Positions 19,294 through 28,246 of a DNA stretch of 64,000 nucleotides are shown in pieces. The DNA lies in contig CANFDS010000001.1 of the NCBI GenBank assembly GCA_947445525.1, positions 1-64,000 on the forward strand, given 5' to 3'. The notes below the pieces were generated by a model, which saw nothing but the letters and a program-made list of their open reading frames with translations, searched no databases and had not been told where the DNA came from. The stretch comes from Actinomycetota bacterium. Lineage in GTDB: Bacteria; Actinomycetota; Thermoleophilia; Gaiellales; Gaiellaceae. The number at the start of each line of letters is the position of its first letter. The stretch's first letter is position 1. A program made the position numbers and the translations under genes.

Positions 19294-20100
19294 CTAGACC
19301 GCGGCCTTGACCGCGCGCTTCGCGATCGCGCCGGCGATCTGCTTCCGATACTCGCCATCGGCGAGGACATCGCTGAACGGGCTGGTGATGGCGGCCTCGG
19401 CAGCCCGTGCCAGGCCGTCGAGGTCGGAGGCCGAGCCGGTGACCGTGACGGGCCGGCTGTTCGCCGCGCCGATCGTCACCGTGACCGAGCCGTCTGCACC
19501 GACGAGGGAGGTGCCCGTGCAGATCGGCCAGCTCGACTCCGCCACCTTGAACTTGTAGTAGCCCTGCCTCATGCCTACGGGCACCGGAATCGAGATCGAC
19601 TCGAGCAGCTCGCCGGCCTGGAGGACGGTGTCGAACGGGCCCCGGTAGAAGTCGGCCGCCGCGACCTGGCGGGTGCCGGCTGCCGTGCGCAGGTTGAACG
19701 TCGCGCCGAGCCCGACGAGCAGCCCGTGCGCATCGGCGCTGGGGTTGGCGTAGCAGACCGACCCGGCGATGGTGGCCCGGTTGCGGAGCTGCGCGCCACC
19801 GGTGATACCGGTGCACATGGCCACGAGCGCCGGGATCTTCTGCGCGGCAGCCGAGCGGATGACGTCGGTGTAGGTGGCACGGGCGCCGATGACGACTGCG
19901 CCGCCCTCCTCCCTGACATAGCGGAGGCCCGCGTTCTTCAGGTCGATGACGCGCCTCGGGTCGCGGTCACCGGCCGTCATCTCGACGACGACCCACGTGC
20001 CGCCGCCGATCACCTCGGTGTCGGCGGGCGACTGCGCGAGCAGCGAGGCCGCCTCCTCGACGCTCTTCGGCGCGAGGTACTGGAAGCGGTTCTTGATCAC
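19294..20100 (-). CDS. FAD-binding subunit of molybdenum hydroxylase (CoxM-type)
   Basis: EVIGGGTWVVVEM, RNRATIAGSVCYANPSAD motif. Confidence 0.94.
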   Translation of the reverse strand: MIKNRFQYLAPKSVEEAASLLAQSPADTEVIGGGTWVVVEMTAGDRDPRRVIDLKNAGLRYVREEGGAVVIGARATYTDVIRSAAAQKIPALVAMCTGITGGAQLRNRATIAGSVCYANPSADAHGLLVGLGATFNLRTAAGTRQVAAADFYRGPFDTVLQAGELLESISIPVPVGMRQGYYKFKVAESSWPICTGTSLVGADGSVTVTIGAANSRPVTVTGSASDLDGLARAAEAAITSPFSDVLADGEYRKQIAGAIAKRAVKAAV

Positions 20101-22502
20101 TGCCGGGCCTCCTTCAGCGCAGCGAGAACATAGGGCGGGGCGGCCGGAGTGCGGCGCAGCCGGGCGCCCAGGGGCCGGATCGCGTCGTTGACGGCGTTGA
20201 TGATCGCGCCGGCGGCGCCACCGACACCCGCCTCGCCGGCGCCCTTGACGCCGAGCAGCGTGAACGGGCTGGGGGTCACCTGGTGCTCGATCTCGATCAT
20301 CGGGATCTCGTTGGCCCGCGACATCATGTAGGTCTTGAAGCGGTCGGCCAGGAGCGTTCCGTCGGCGCTGTACTTGCACTCCTCCGAGAGGGCGGCGCCG
20401 AAGCCCATCACCGCAGCGCCGTGCATCTGGCCCTCGACGAACATCGGGTTGATCATGTTGCCGCAGTCGTGCAGCACACCGAAGCGCTGCAGGTCGACCT
20501 TGCCGGTCTCGATATCCACCTCGACGATCGCAACGTGCACCGCGTTCGAGTACGTCGGGTAGGGCTGGATGCGGCCCTTCTCGTCGGGGAAGTGGACGAT
20601 GTTGTCCGGCTTGTAGACGCGGGTCGCCTCGAGCGGCGGCTCCACCATGTGGGCGGTGGCGAAGGCGAGCGTGTAGACGACGTTGGCGACGTCCTTGATC
20701 GCGACCGCCTTGTCGGTGCCGGCGACGCTGATCTTGCCCTGGTCGAAGACGAGGTCGTCCTCGGCCGCCTCGAGCATGAATGCGGCAACCTTCGCCAGCT
20801 TCACCCGGATATCGCGCGCGGCGAGCAGGGCGGCGTTGCCGCCCGAGACCATCGAGCGGCCCGAGTAGTTGCCGAAGCCGTACGGGCAGATGTCGGTGTC
20901 GCCCTGGATCACGGTGATGCCGTCGAGGTCGACGCCGAGCGTGTCGGCGACGATCTGTGCGATGCCGCCGTCGTTGCCGGAGCCAGGGGTGGTGACGCCG
21001 GTGAGCACCGTGACCTCGCCGGACGGGCCTACCTTCACCGTCGAGGTGTCGTAGCCGCCGACGATCGTGCCGGGGATGTCGGCCGACTCCGGGGTCAGCT
21101 CGAACGCGATGCCGAAGCCAATGTGGCGACCCTCCGCAAGGGCGGCTGCCCGCCTGGCCGGGAACCCCTCGTAGTCGAGCATCTTGAGCGCCGTCTCGAG
21201 CGCCTGGTGGTAGTCGCCCGAGTCGATGTTGAGGCCCGAGTTCGTCTTGTACGGGAACTCGTCCTTGTGGATGAAGTTGCGGCGGCGCACCTCGGCCGGG
21301 TCGATCCCGGTCGCCTCGGCGACGAGGTCGATGATCCGCTCCATCACGATCTGCGGGCCTTCCTTGCCGTAGCCGCGCGCGGCCTGCCAGGGCGCCTTGT
21401 TCGTCGTAACCGCGGTGACGACGACATCGGTGTTCGGCACCTTGTAGCCCGTCGGAAACGAGAGGCCCGCGAGGAACGCCATGCCCCAGCCCGGGCACGC
21501 CGAGATCGAGCCGACGTTGGCCGTGAAGTGGTTGCGCAGGCCGACGATCTTGCCGTCGCTGTTGAAGGCGACCTTGAAGCGGTGGAGGTGCTCGCGGGCG
21601 CCGAACAGCAACGCCTCGTCGCGCTCCTCGATCCACTTGACCGGCTTGCCGAGGATGCGGCTGAAGACGCAGGTCAGCCCCTCCTCCGGGTGGCCCGGCA
21701 TCTTCAGGCCGAAGCCGCCGCCGATGGTCGGCGCGATGATGCGGATCTGCGACTCGTTGACGCGGAGGGCGGCCGACAGCACCCAGCGCAGCGGATGCGG
21801 GTTCTGCGTGGCGAAGTGCAAGGTGTACGCCTCGGCGCGGGAATCCCAGGAGGCGATGTAGCCGCGGGTCTCGATCGGCTGGGTCGAGTAGCGATGGTGG
21901 TAGAAGGTGTCCTCGAGCGTGTGGTCGGCAGCTGCCGCCGCGGCGTCGAAGTCGCCCTCGACGAACGGGATGCGGATGACGACGTTGTCCTCCCAGCCCT
22001 CCGTGTCGTAGAGCAGCGGGGCGCCCGGCTTGAGCGCCTCATCGCCGTCCAGAACGAACGGCAACACCTCGTACTCGACGTCGATCAGGTCGAGCAGGGC
22101 GTCGGCGTCGCCGCGGCTCGGCGCCACGACGGCCGCCACGATCTGGCCCCGGTACGTCACCTTCCCCGTAGCGATCACGCGCACGTCGTTGTACTTGCCC
22201 CCGAACACGGCCGCCGAGATGAAGTGCGGGATCGGATCGGCGTGCTCCTTGGCCTCCTCGCCGTCCAGCGCGCTGATGCAGCGCGGATCCTGGCGCACCC
22301 GGCTGAGGTCGACCTTCTTGATGAGCGCATGCGGATGCGGGCTACGAAGCACCGACATGTGGACGGTGCCGAGCAATTCGAGGTCGTTGACGTACTCGGT
22401 CTTGCCGGTCAGGAACTGATCGCCCTTCAGCTTCTGCGAGCGCTGACCGATGTAGCGATTCGCCTCGGGAACCGCTTTCGGATACGGGCTGGCGACGCTC
22501 AT
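20097..22502 (-). CDS. Molybdopterin-binding large subunit of molybdenum hydroxylase (CoxL-like)
   Basis: Ald_Xan_dh domains; TIGGGFGLKMPGHPEEGL; GAGEAGVGGAAGAIINAVNDAI. Confidence 0.94.
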   Translation of the reverse strand: MSVASPYPKAVPEANRYIGQRSQKLKGDQFLTGKTEYVNDLELLGTVHMSVLRSPHPHALIKKVDLSRVRQDPRCISALDGEEAKEHADPIPHFISAAVFGGKYNDVRVIATGKVTYRGQIVAAVVAPSRGDADALLDLIDVEYEVLPFVLDGDEALKPGAPLLYDTEGWEDNVVIRIPFVEGDFDAAAAAADHTLEDTFYHHRYSTQPIETRGYIASWDSRAEAYTLHFATQNPHPLRWVLSAALRVNESQIRIIAPTIGGGFGLKMPGHPEEGLTCVFSRILGKPVKWIEERDEALLFGAREHLHRFKVAFNSDGKIVGLRNHFTANVGSISACPGWGMAFLAGLSFPTGYKVPNTDVVVTAVTTNKAPWQAARGYGKEGPQIVMERIIDLVAEATGIDPAEVRRRNFIHKDEFPYKTNSGLNIDSGDYHQALETALKMLDYEGFPARRAAALAEGRHIGFGIAFELTPESADIPGTIVGGYDTSTVKVGPSGEVTVLTGVTTPGSGNDGGIAQIVADTLGVDLDGITVIQGDTDICPYGFGNYSGRSMVSGGNAALLAARDIRVKLAKVAAFMLEAAEDDLVFDQGKISVAGTDKAVAIKDVANVVYTLAFATAHMVEPPLEATRVYKPDNIVHFPDEKGRIQPYPTYSNAVHVAIVEVDIETGKVDLQRFGVLHDCGNMINPMFVEGQMHGAAVMGFGAALSEECKYSADGTLLADRFKTYMMSRANEIPMIEIEHQVTPSPFTLLGVKGAGEAGVGGAAGAIINAVNDAIRPLGARLRRTPAAPPYVLAALKEARQ

Positions 22503-22645
22503 GCACTCTCCTCGGGTCGTTGTCGACTCTGATCCCGGATTCTGGTTCGCGCACGGCGACCGAGCGCTGGCCGTCTCAGGTGGACGCGAGTGAGATTACC
22601 GCAATTGCCGATACACACCACCGTTGCATCAGGGATGCTGCAGGC

Positions 22646-24082
22646 ATGAGCTTCCGCTTCGCCTACGGGCGCCCCCCCCAGGTGGCCGCGCGCGCCATGG
22701 TCGCGACGAGCCAGCCCCTCGCCACCCGCGCCGGCCTGCGCATGCTCGAGCGCGGCGGCAACGCCGTCGACGCTGCGATCGCCGCGGCCGCCGTCCTCTG
22801 CGTGGCAGAGCCGATGATGACCGGGCTCGGCGGCGACTGCTTCGCGCTCGTGTGGCGAGACGGCCGCGTCGAGGGCCTCGACTCGGCCGGCCCGGCGCCG
22901 GCGACGGCCGACCCGGTGTTCCCCGTCGAGCAGAAGGGGCCGCGCTCGATCACGGTGCCCGGCGCGGTCGCCGGCTGGGCCGCGCTCTCCGAGCGCTACG
23001 GCAAGCTCGGCCTCGATGCCTGCCTCGCCGACGCGGTCGACGCCGCCGTACACGGTGTCGCCTCCGGCTACCGCAACAGCGCCCAGTGGGAGCTGTCGCC
23101 GGCTCCCGCCGAGTTCGGCCAGGCGCCCCCGCCCGGCCGCATCTACCACCTGCCGGGGCTGGCGGCCACGCTGCGCCGTGTCGCCGAGGAGGGCCCGGAT
23201 GCCCTCTACCGCGGCCCCGTCGCCCACGCCATCAGCGCGGTCAGCTGGCTCGAGGAGAGCGACCTCGCCGGGTTCACGCCGCGCTGGGTCGAGCCGCTGC
23301 GCATCGGCTACCGCGGCTACGAGGTCGTGGAGTTGCCGCCGCCGACGCAGGGCGTGGCGGCGCTGATCGGCCTGGGCCTGCTGGAGGGCTTCGAGCCCGA
23401 CCTCGCCTCGCAGGTGGCGTGCGTGCGGCTGGCGCTCGAGGACGCGTTCGCCAACGTCCGCGACGGCGCCGACGTGAGCCGGCTGCTCGCCCCCGACCGG
23501 CTCGCCCGCCGCCGTGGCGACACGCCGCCCTGGGTGACCGAGCCACGCGGCTCGACGGTATACCTGTCGGTGGTGGACGAGGACCGGCTGGCGGTCAGCT
23601 TCATCCAGAGCGTGTACATGGGCTGGGGCTCCGGCATCGTCGCGCCGGGCACCGGCATCGCCCTGCAGAACCGGGGCGCCTGCTTCGCCGTGAACGGCGC
23701 GGTCGAGCCCGGCCGGCGGCCCTACCACACCATCATCCCGGGGCTGCTGCTGCGCGACGGTGCGCTCGCCGGGCCGTTCGGCGTGATGGGCGGCTTCATC
23801 CAGGCCCAGGCGCACGTGCAGCTGGTTTCCGGCCTCGTCGACCGCGGGCTCGACCCGCAGGCCGCGCTCGACCAGCCGCGTTTCCGGGTCGAGGACGACA
23901 CGGTGTGGCTGGAGGAGGGGCTGTGGCCCCGGGCCGCCGAGCTCGAGCAGGCCGGCCACAAGGTGGCGCTCGACGAGCAGACGTACCCGTTCGGCGGCGG
24001 CCAGGTGATCCTCGTCAACGACGAGGGCACGCTCGTCGGCGGCTCCGACCCGCGCAAGGACGGGTACGCCGCCGGCTTCTAG
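22646..24082 (+). CDS. Gamma-glutamyltransferase family protein
   Basis: AMVATSQPLATRAGLRMLERGGNAVDAAIAA; STVYLSVVD nucleophile region; GSGIVAPGTGIALQNRG. Confidence 0.92.
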   Translation: MSFRFAYGRPPQVAARAMVATSQPLATRAGLRMLERGGNAVDAAIAAAAVLCVAEPMMTGLGGDCFALVWRDGRVEGLDSAGPAPATADPVFPVEQKGPRSITVPGAVAGWAALSERYGKLGLDACLADAVDAAVHGVASGYRNSAQWELSPAPAEFGQAPPPGRIYHLPGLAATLRRVAEEGPDALYRGPVAHAISAVSWLEESDLAGFTPRWVEPLRIGYRGYEVVELPPPTQGVAALIGLGLLEGFEPDLASQVACVRLALEDAFANVRDGADVSRLLAPDRLARRRGDTPPWVTEPRGSTVYLSVVDEDRLAVSFIQSVYMGWGSGIVAPGTGIALQNRGACFAVNGAVEPGRRPYHTIIPGLLLRDGALAGPFGVMGGFIQAQAHVQLVSGLVDRGLDPQAALDQPRFRVEDDTVWLEEGLWPRAAELEQAGHKVALDEQTYPFGGGQVILVNDEGTLVGGSDPRKDGYAAGF

Positions 24083-24097
24083 CCGGCCTCTGCTGGG

Positions 24098-24923
24098 ATG
24101 CCCGAGTGGCCGGAGCTGGAGGCGTGGCGGCGGGAGCTCGACCCGCTCGTCGCGCGCACCGGTGGCGGCGGCCGGGCCGGCCCACATCGCGACGCTGAAG
24201 ACGTTCGACGCGCCGCTCGCAGCGCTGGCCGGGCGCCGGTTCAGCGGGGCCGAGCGGCGCGCCAAGCGGCTCCTCTTCCCCACCGGCGACGGCGAGCTCG
24301 TGCTGGTCGTCCACCTGATGACCGCCGGCCGGCTGCGCTTCCTCGAGCCGGGCGCGAAGCGGCCGAAGACGCCGGCGTTCCGGCTGCGCTTCGAGGACGA
24401 CGCCGAGCTCATCCTGACCGAGGGCGGAACCAAGAAGGCGGCGGGCGTCTGGCTGCTGCGGCCGGCGGCGGCCCGGGAGCTGCTCGCCCACCTGGGGCCA
24501 GAGGCCGTGGGACTCGGCGCCGAGCGGCTGGCCGGGATCCTCGCCGCCGACACGCGCCGGCTGCACGCGTTCCTGCGCGACCAGCGTGCGCTCGCCGGCA
24601 TCGGCCGCGCCTGGGCGAACGAGATCCTGCATGCCGCCCGACTCTCGCCGTACGGGCTCTCGACCCGGCTCTGGGCGGCGGAGGTAGAGCGGCTGGCAGC
24701 AGCGATCGACTCCGAGCTCCTGCGCGGCCTGGCGTTGCGCGAACAGGGGCTGCCGGATGTGCAGATCTATCGTGTCCACAACCGGTTCGGACAGCCGTGT
24801 CACGTCTGCGGGACGCCGATCGACCGTATCGACTTCGAGGAGCACACGATCGCCTACTGCCGGGTCTGCCAGACCGGCGGACGGTTGCTGCAGGACCGGC
24901 GGCTGTCGCGGCTGCTGAAGTAG
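24098..24923 (+). pseudogene. Fpg/Nei-family DNA glycosylase interrupted by a +1 frameshift near 24150-24165
   Basis: MPEWPELEAWRRELDPLV in frame of 24098; GPAHIATLKTFDAPLAAL... CHVCGTPIDRIDFEEHTIAYCRVCQ zinc finger continues in frame of 24162. Confidence 0.8.
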
Positions 24924-24942
24924 CGCGGCCGGGCGCCGCGCC

Positions 24943-25548
24943 CTACTGCGGCAGCCGGATCGTCAGCAGCTCGCCGTCGATCGTGACGGCGCCGCCCAGA
25001 AACGCGATCAGGCGCACGGCAGCGGCGGCCCCCAGGTCGCGGATCTCCTGCCCCAGCACGACCGGCGCCGCGTGCTTGGTGACCCGCTCGACCGTGATCT
25101 CGGCACCGCAGGCGACCACGGCCACGTGCTCCTGCGCGCCGTGCCGGAGCGCGGCCTGGATGAGCGCCGAGACCGCGCGCTCGACCGGCTCGCGGTCGAC
25201 GACGACCCTGCCCCCGGGCCCGGAGAGCCCGACCCGGTCGGCGCCGAGGTGCCCCTCGGCGTAACGCGCAACGGCAAGCGAGTCGGCGTCCTCCAGCTTC
25301 GCCTGGTAGCGGCCGGCCTCGATCCGCGAGACGAGCGACAGCTCCGCGATCAGCTCGGTGAGTTGTCCCGACGCCGTCTCGATCATCTCGACGTACTTCC
25401 GCTGCTGGTCGCCGAGCGTGGCGTCGCGCCCGAGGGTGCGCGAGAAGCCGAAGATCGTCGCGAGCGGCGTGCGCAGGTCGTGGGCGGCGAGCATGACGAG
25501 CCGCTCGAAGCTCGTGTCGTGCTGCGGCAGGGGCAGGGCGTCGGACAC
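24943..25548 (-). CDS. Short histidine-kinase-like protein (HisKA domain with degenerate ATPase-like C-terminus)
   Basis: LVMLAAHDLRTPLATIFGFSRTL H-box; N-box replaced (ALIQAALRHG) and no DxGxG. Confidence 0.7.
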   Translation of the reverse strand: MSDALPLPQHDTSFERLVMLAAHDLRTPLATIFGFSRTLGRDATLGDQQRKYVEMIETASGQLTELIAELSLVSRIEAGRYQAKLEDADSLAVARYAEGHLGADRVGLSGPGGRVVVDREPVERAVSALIQAALRHGAQEHVAVVACGAEITVERVTKHAAPVVLGQEIRDLGAAAAVRLIAFLGGAVTIDGELLTIRLPQ

Positions 25549-25554
25549 GGCCGG

Positions 25555-26178
25555 CTACGGCGTCGGGGCGACGGACGCCCCGCCCTTACGGCGCCGCAGC
25601 GTCGCCCGGCTCTCGGTGCCCGCGCGAAGGCGGGCGATGTTTGCGCGATGCAGCACCACGACCCCGAGGAAGGCGATCCCGCCCATCACGACGACCGGCC
25701 ACGGCTCGCCGAGGGCCGCCGCGAGCGGCGCGAGCGAGGCGGTCGCGACGATCGAGCCGAGCGACACGTAGCGGCCGAGCAGGAAGACCACGAGGAAGAC
25801 GGCGATCGCCGCGAGGCCAACGAGCGGTGCGACGCCGAGGATGGCCCCGCCCGTCGTCGCAACCATCTTGCCGCCCTTCTGGAACTTCATGAAGAGCGGC
25901 CGAGCATGTCCGGCCATTGCCGCCGCACCCGCGAGAACGCCGGCCAGGTGGCTGACCGTGAGCGTCGCCACCAGCGCCGGCACCAGCCCCTTGGCGACGT
26001 CGAAGAGCATCACCGGCAGGCCGTAGTTGCGGCCGTAGGTGCGCCAGACGTTCGTCGCGCCAACGTTGCCGCTGCCGACCGTGCGGATGTCGACGCCCTT
26101 CGTCAGGCGGACGAGCCAGTACCCCGCCGGGATGCTCCCGGCGAGGTACCCGACTACGACGAGGAGGGCGAAGAGCAC
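25555..26178 (-). CDS. plsY: Glycerol-3-phosphate acyltransferase PlsY
   Basis: [34 protein letters not shown] motifs, multi-TM. Confidence 0.93.
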   Translation of the reverse strand: MLFALLVVVGYLAGSIPAGYWLVRLTKGVDIRTVGSGNVGATNVWRTYGRNYGLPVMLFDVAKGLVPALVATLTVSHLAGVLAGAAAMAGHARPLFMKFQKGGKMVATTGGAILGVAPLVGLAAIAVFLVVFLLGRYVSLGSIVATASLAPLAAALGEPWPVVVMGGIAFLGVVVLHRANIARLRAGTESRATLRRRKGGASVAPTP

Positions 26179-26205
26179 GGTCGAGCCGGCCGGGCCGTCA
26201 ACCGG

Positions 26206-26826
26206 TCAGGCCGGGATCTGATACTTGGCGACCCAGTCGTTGACGACGTTCCAGTCGAGGTTCCGGAAGAACGCGTCGATGTACGAGCCACGATCGGTCA
26301 GGTAATCCGAGAAGTAGGCGTGCTCGTAGACGTCGAGCGCCACGAGCGGCGTCGCGTTCCACACCGGGTACGTGTTCTGGGCGTCGCCGATGTAGTTGAA
26401 CAGCCGGCCCTCGTCCCAGTCGTACGCCGTCCAGGCCCAGCCGCGGCCCGCGATACCCGTCGCCTTGAGATCGGCCTTCCAGGAGCCGACCGAGCCGAAG
26501 TCGCGCTTGATCAGGTAGCCGATAGCGCCGTCGGGATCGCCGCCGTTGCCGCCGAGGTGATCGAAGTAGATCTCGTGGTTCTTCACGCCGCCGACGGCGA
26601 ACGTGTAGTCGACCTTGAGCGCGCGCAGGTCGGAGTAGACCTGGTTCGCGGTGGCGAGATCGACCTCGGTAAGACGCTTCAGCAGCTCGTTCCGCTTGTT
26701 CACGTAGCCGGTGTAGAGCTTGTGGTGAGCCTCGACCGACTCACGGGAGATGCCGTCGAGCTCGAGCAGCGCAGCCTTCAGCGGCTTCGCAGCGATCTCG
26801 ACGTGGTTGTAGGCAAGCGCAGACAT
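26206..26826 (-). CDS. Fe/Mn superoxide dismutase family
   Basis: [47 protein letters not shown]. Confidence 0.92.
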   Translation of the reverse strand: MSALAYNHVEIAAKPLKAALLELDGISRESVEAHHKLYTGYVNKRNELLKRLTEVDLATANQVYSDLRALKVDYTFAVGGVKNHEIYFDHLGGNGGDPDGAIGYLIKRDFGSVGSWKADLKATGIAGRGWAWTAYDWDEGRLFNYIGDAQNTYPVWNATPLVALDVYEHAYFSDYLTDRGSYIDAFFRNLDWNVVNDWVAKYQIPA

Positions 26827-26942
26827 CACAATCCTTTCCTGGACTCGAACACGCGGCCGGAGCATATCGCCCAATCCAGGCCAGACGGAGATGCACCGGC
26901 AGCAGCGGGCAATTCGCGAGCAGCCGTACCGCCTACACGTTC

Positions 26943-27560
26943 GTGACGATGAGCGCAACACTCGCCCTCACCCGCAGCTTGCCGCCGACCGCCGCAACGG
27001 CAACTATCCACCTTGAGCAGGCGCTCGAGACGACGGACGGGGAGCTGCTAGAGCGGGTCGGCGCCGGCGACCGCGTGGCCTTCGAAGACCTCTACAAGCG
27101 GTACGCGCGCTCGGTGCTGGGGCTGGCGCTGCGCCGTCTGAGCGACCGCGGCACGGCCGAGGACGCCGTCCAGGAGACATTCGCGGCAATCTGGCGCTCG
27201 GCCCGGAGCTACAGGCCGGAGCGGGGGCCAGGCACCCCATGGCTGTACGCGGTCGCGCGCAACGCGATCGCCGACCGGGGCCGTCGCCGACCCGAGACGA
27301 CCGCCGAGGTGCCCGACACCCCCGACCGCGAGCCGCTACCCGGTGACCGCGCCGAGGCCGAGTGGGTCTCGTGGCGCGTGCATCGCGCGCTCGAGGAGCT
27401 CCCCCAGTCCGAGCGCCAAGTGATCGAGCTCGCCTACTGGAGCGGGCTGTCCCAGAGCGAGGTGGCCGAGTTCCTCGACATCCCGCTGGGAACCGTCAAG
27501 ACACGCACGCGCAGTGGCCTCGGCAGGCTCGCCGTCGCCCTCGCAGGGGAGCTGCGATGA
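26943..27560 (+). CDS. ECF-type RNA polymerase sigma factor (SigK-like)
   Basis: Sigma70 r2 (DRVAFEDLYKRYARSVLGLALRRL...AEDAVQETFAAIW) and r4 (ELPQSERQVIELAYWSGLSQSEVAEFLDIPLGTVKTRTRSGL). Confidence 0.95.
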   Translation: MTMSATLALTRSLPPTAATATIHLEQALETTDGELLERVGAGDRVAFEDLYKRYARSVLGLALRRLSDRGTAEDAVQETFAAIWRSARSYRPERGPGTPWLYAVARNAIADRGRRRPETTAEVPDTPDREPLPGDRAEAEWVSWRVHRALEELPQSERQVIELAYWSGLSQSEVAEFLDIPLGTVKTRTRSGLGRLAVALAGELR

Positions 27561-28192
27561 CCGACCGGCCCGATCTCCGCGACCTGCTGCCCGACGACGT
27601 CGGGCCGGACGAGCTCGAGCGGCTCGGCCACGTCCACGAGCTGCTGCTGGCCGCCGGCCGGCCCGCCGAGCTGCCGCCGCGCCTGACGAGCGTGCCGACC
27701 GCACGCAGATCAGGTCTGATCGCCTTCGCCGAGCACCGCCGCAAGGCCGTCCTGCTCGTCGCCGCGGCGGCGGCCGCCGCGCTCTTCGGCGTCGGCTTCT
27801 TCTCGGGCTGGTCGACGAAGGACGGGAGCTTCAAGGCGGCCTTCGGCCCGATCGCGATGCGCGGCAGCGACACAACGGGCGCCGCGCTCGCGCAGATCTG
27901 GGTCGGACAGAAGGACGCCGCGCTCAACTGGCCGTCGCTGATGAAGGTGCGCGGACTGCCCACGTTGCCGAAGAACGGCTACTACGCCCTCTACCTCACC
28001 GACGAGAAGACCGGGAAGCGCCTGCTGCTGTGCACCGTGTTCGCCGTGCACAAGGGCGTGACGACCGTCACCTTCAACTACCCGGGTTCGGCCAGGGGCC
28101 GCGGCTGGGTGGTCGTACCGGAGACCCCGGGCGGAGCCGTCGACAGCCCGGCAGTGCTCTGGACGCCGAAGCCCGGCAGCGGCAGCGCGTAG
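27557..28192 (+). CDS. Anti-sigma factor (RskA-like C-terminal domain)
   Basis: Overlaps sigma stop by 4 nt (ATGA); one TM; extracytoplasmic GYYALYLTDEKTGKRLLLCTVFAVHKG... Confidence 0.85.
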   Translation: MTDRPDLRDLLPDDVGPDELERLGHVHELLLAAGRPAELPPRLTSVPTARRSGLIAFAEHRRKAVLLVAAAAAAALFGVGFFSGWSTKDGSFKAAFGPIAMRGSDTTGAALAQIWVGQKDAALNWPSLMKVRGLPTLPKNGYYALYLTDEKTGKRLLLCTVFAVHKGVTTVTFNYPGSARGRGWVVVPETPGGAVDSPAVLWTPKPGSGSA

Positions 28193-28246
28193 CGGCGCCC
28201 GGCGGCCCCTCGCCCTCGCGCCCGCGCCAGCCTCGGCCCGCGTCGC

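Noticed and set aside
20097-22502. Aerobic CO dehydrogenase large subunit
   Set aside because: CoxSML-type architecture but no AYRCSFR form I active-site motif; treated as a generic molybdenum hydroxylase.
22672-22679. C8 homopolymer near the start of GGT as a phase-variation switch
   Set aside because: Frame is intact through the tract and one homopolymer in GC-rich DNA is weak evidence; needs population reads.
22900-24082. GGT-family protein as catalytically dead
   Set aside because: STVYLSVVD retains a Thr at the nucleophile position despite changes in the following residues; insufficient evidence for inactivity.
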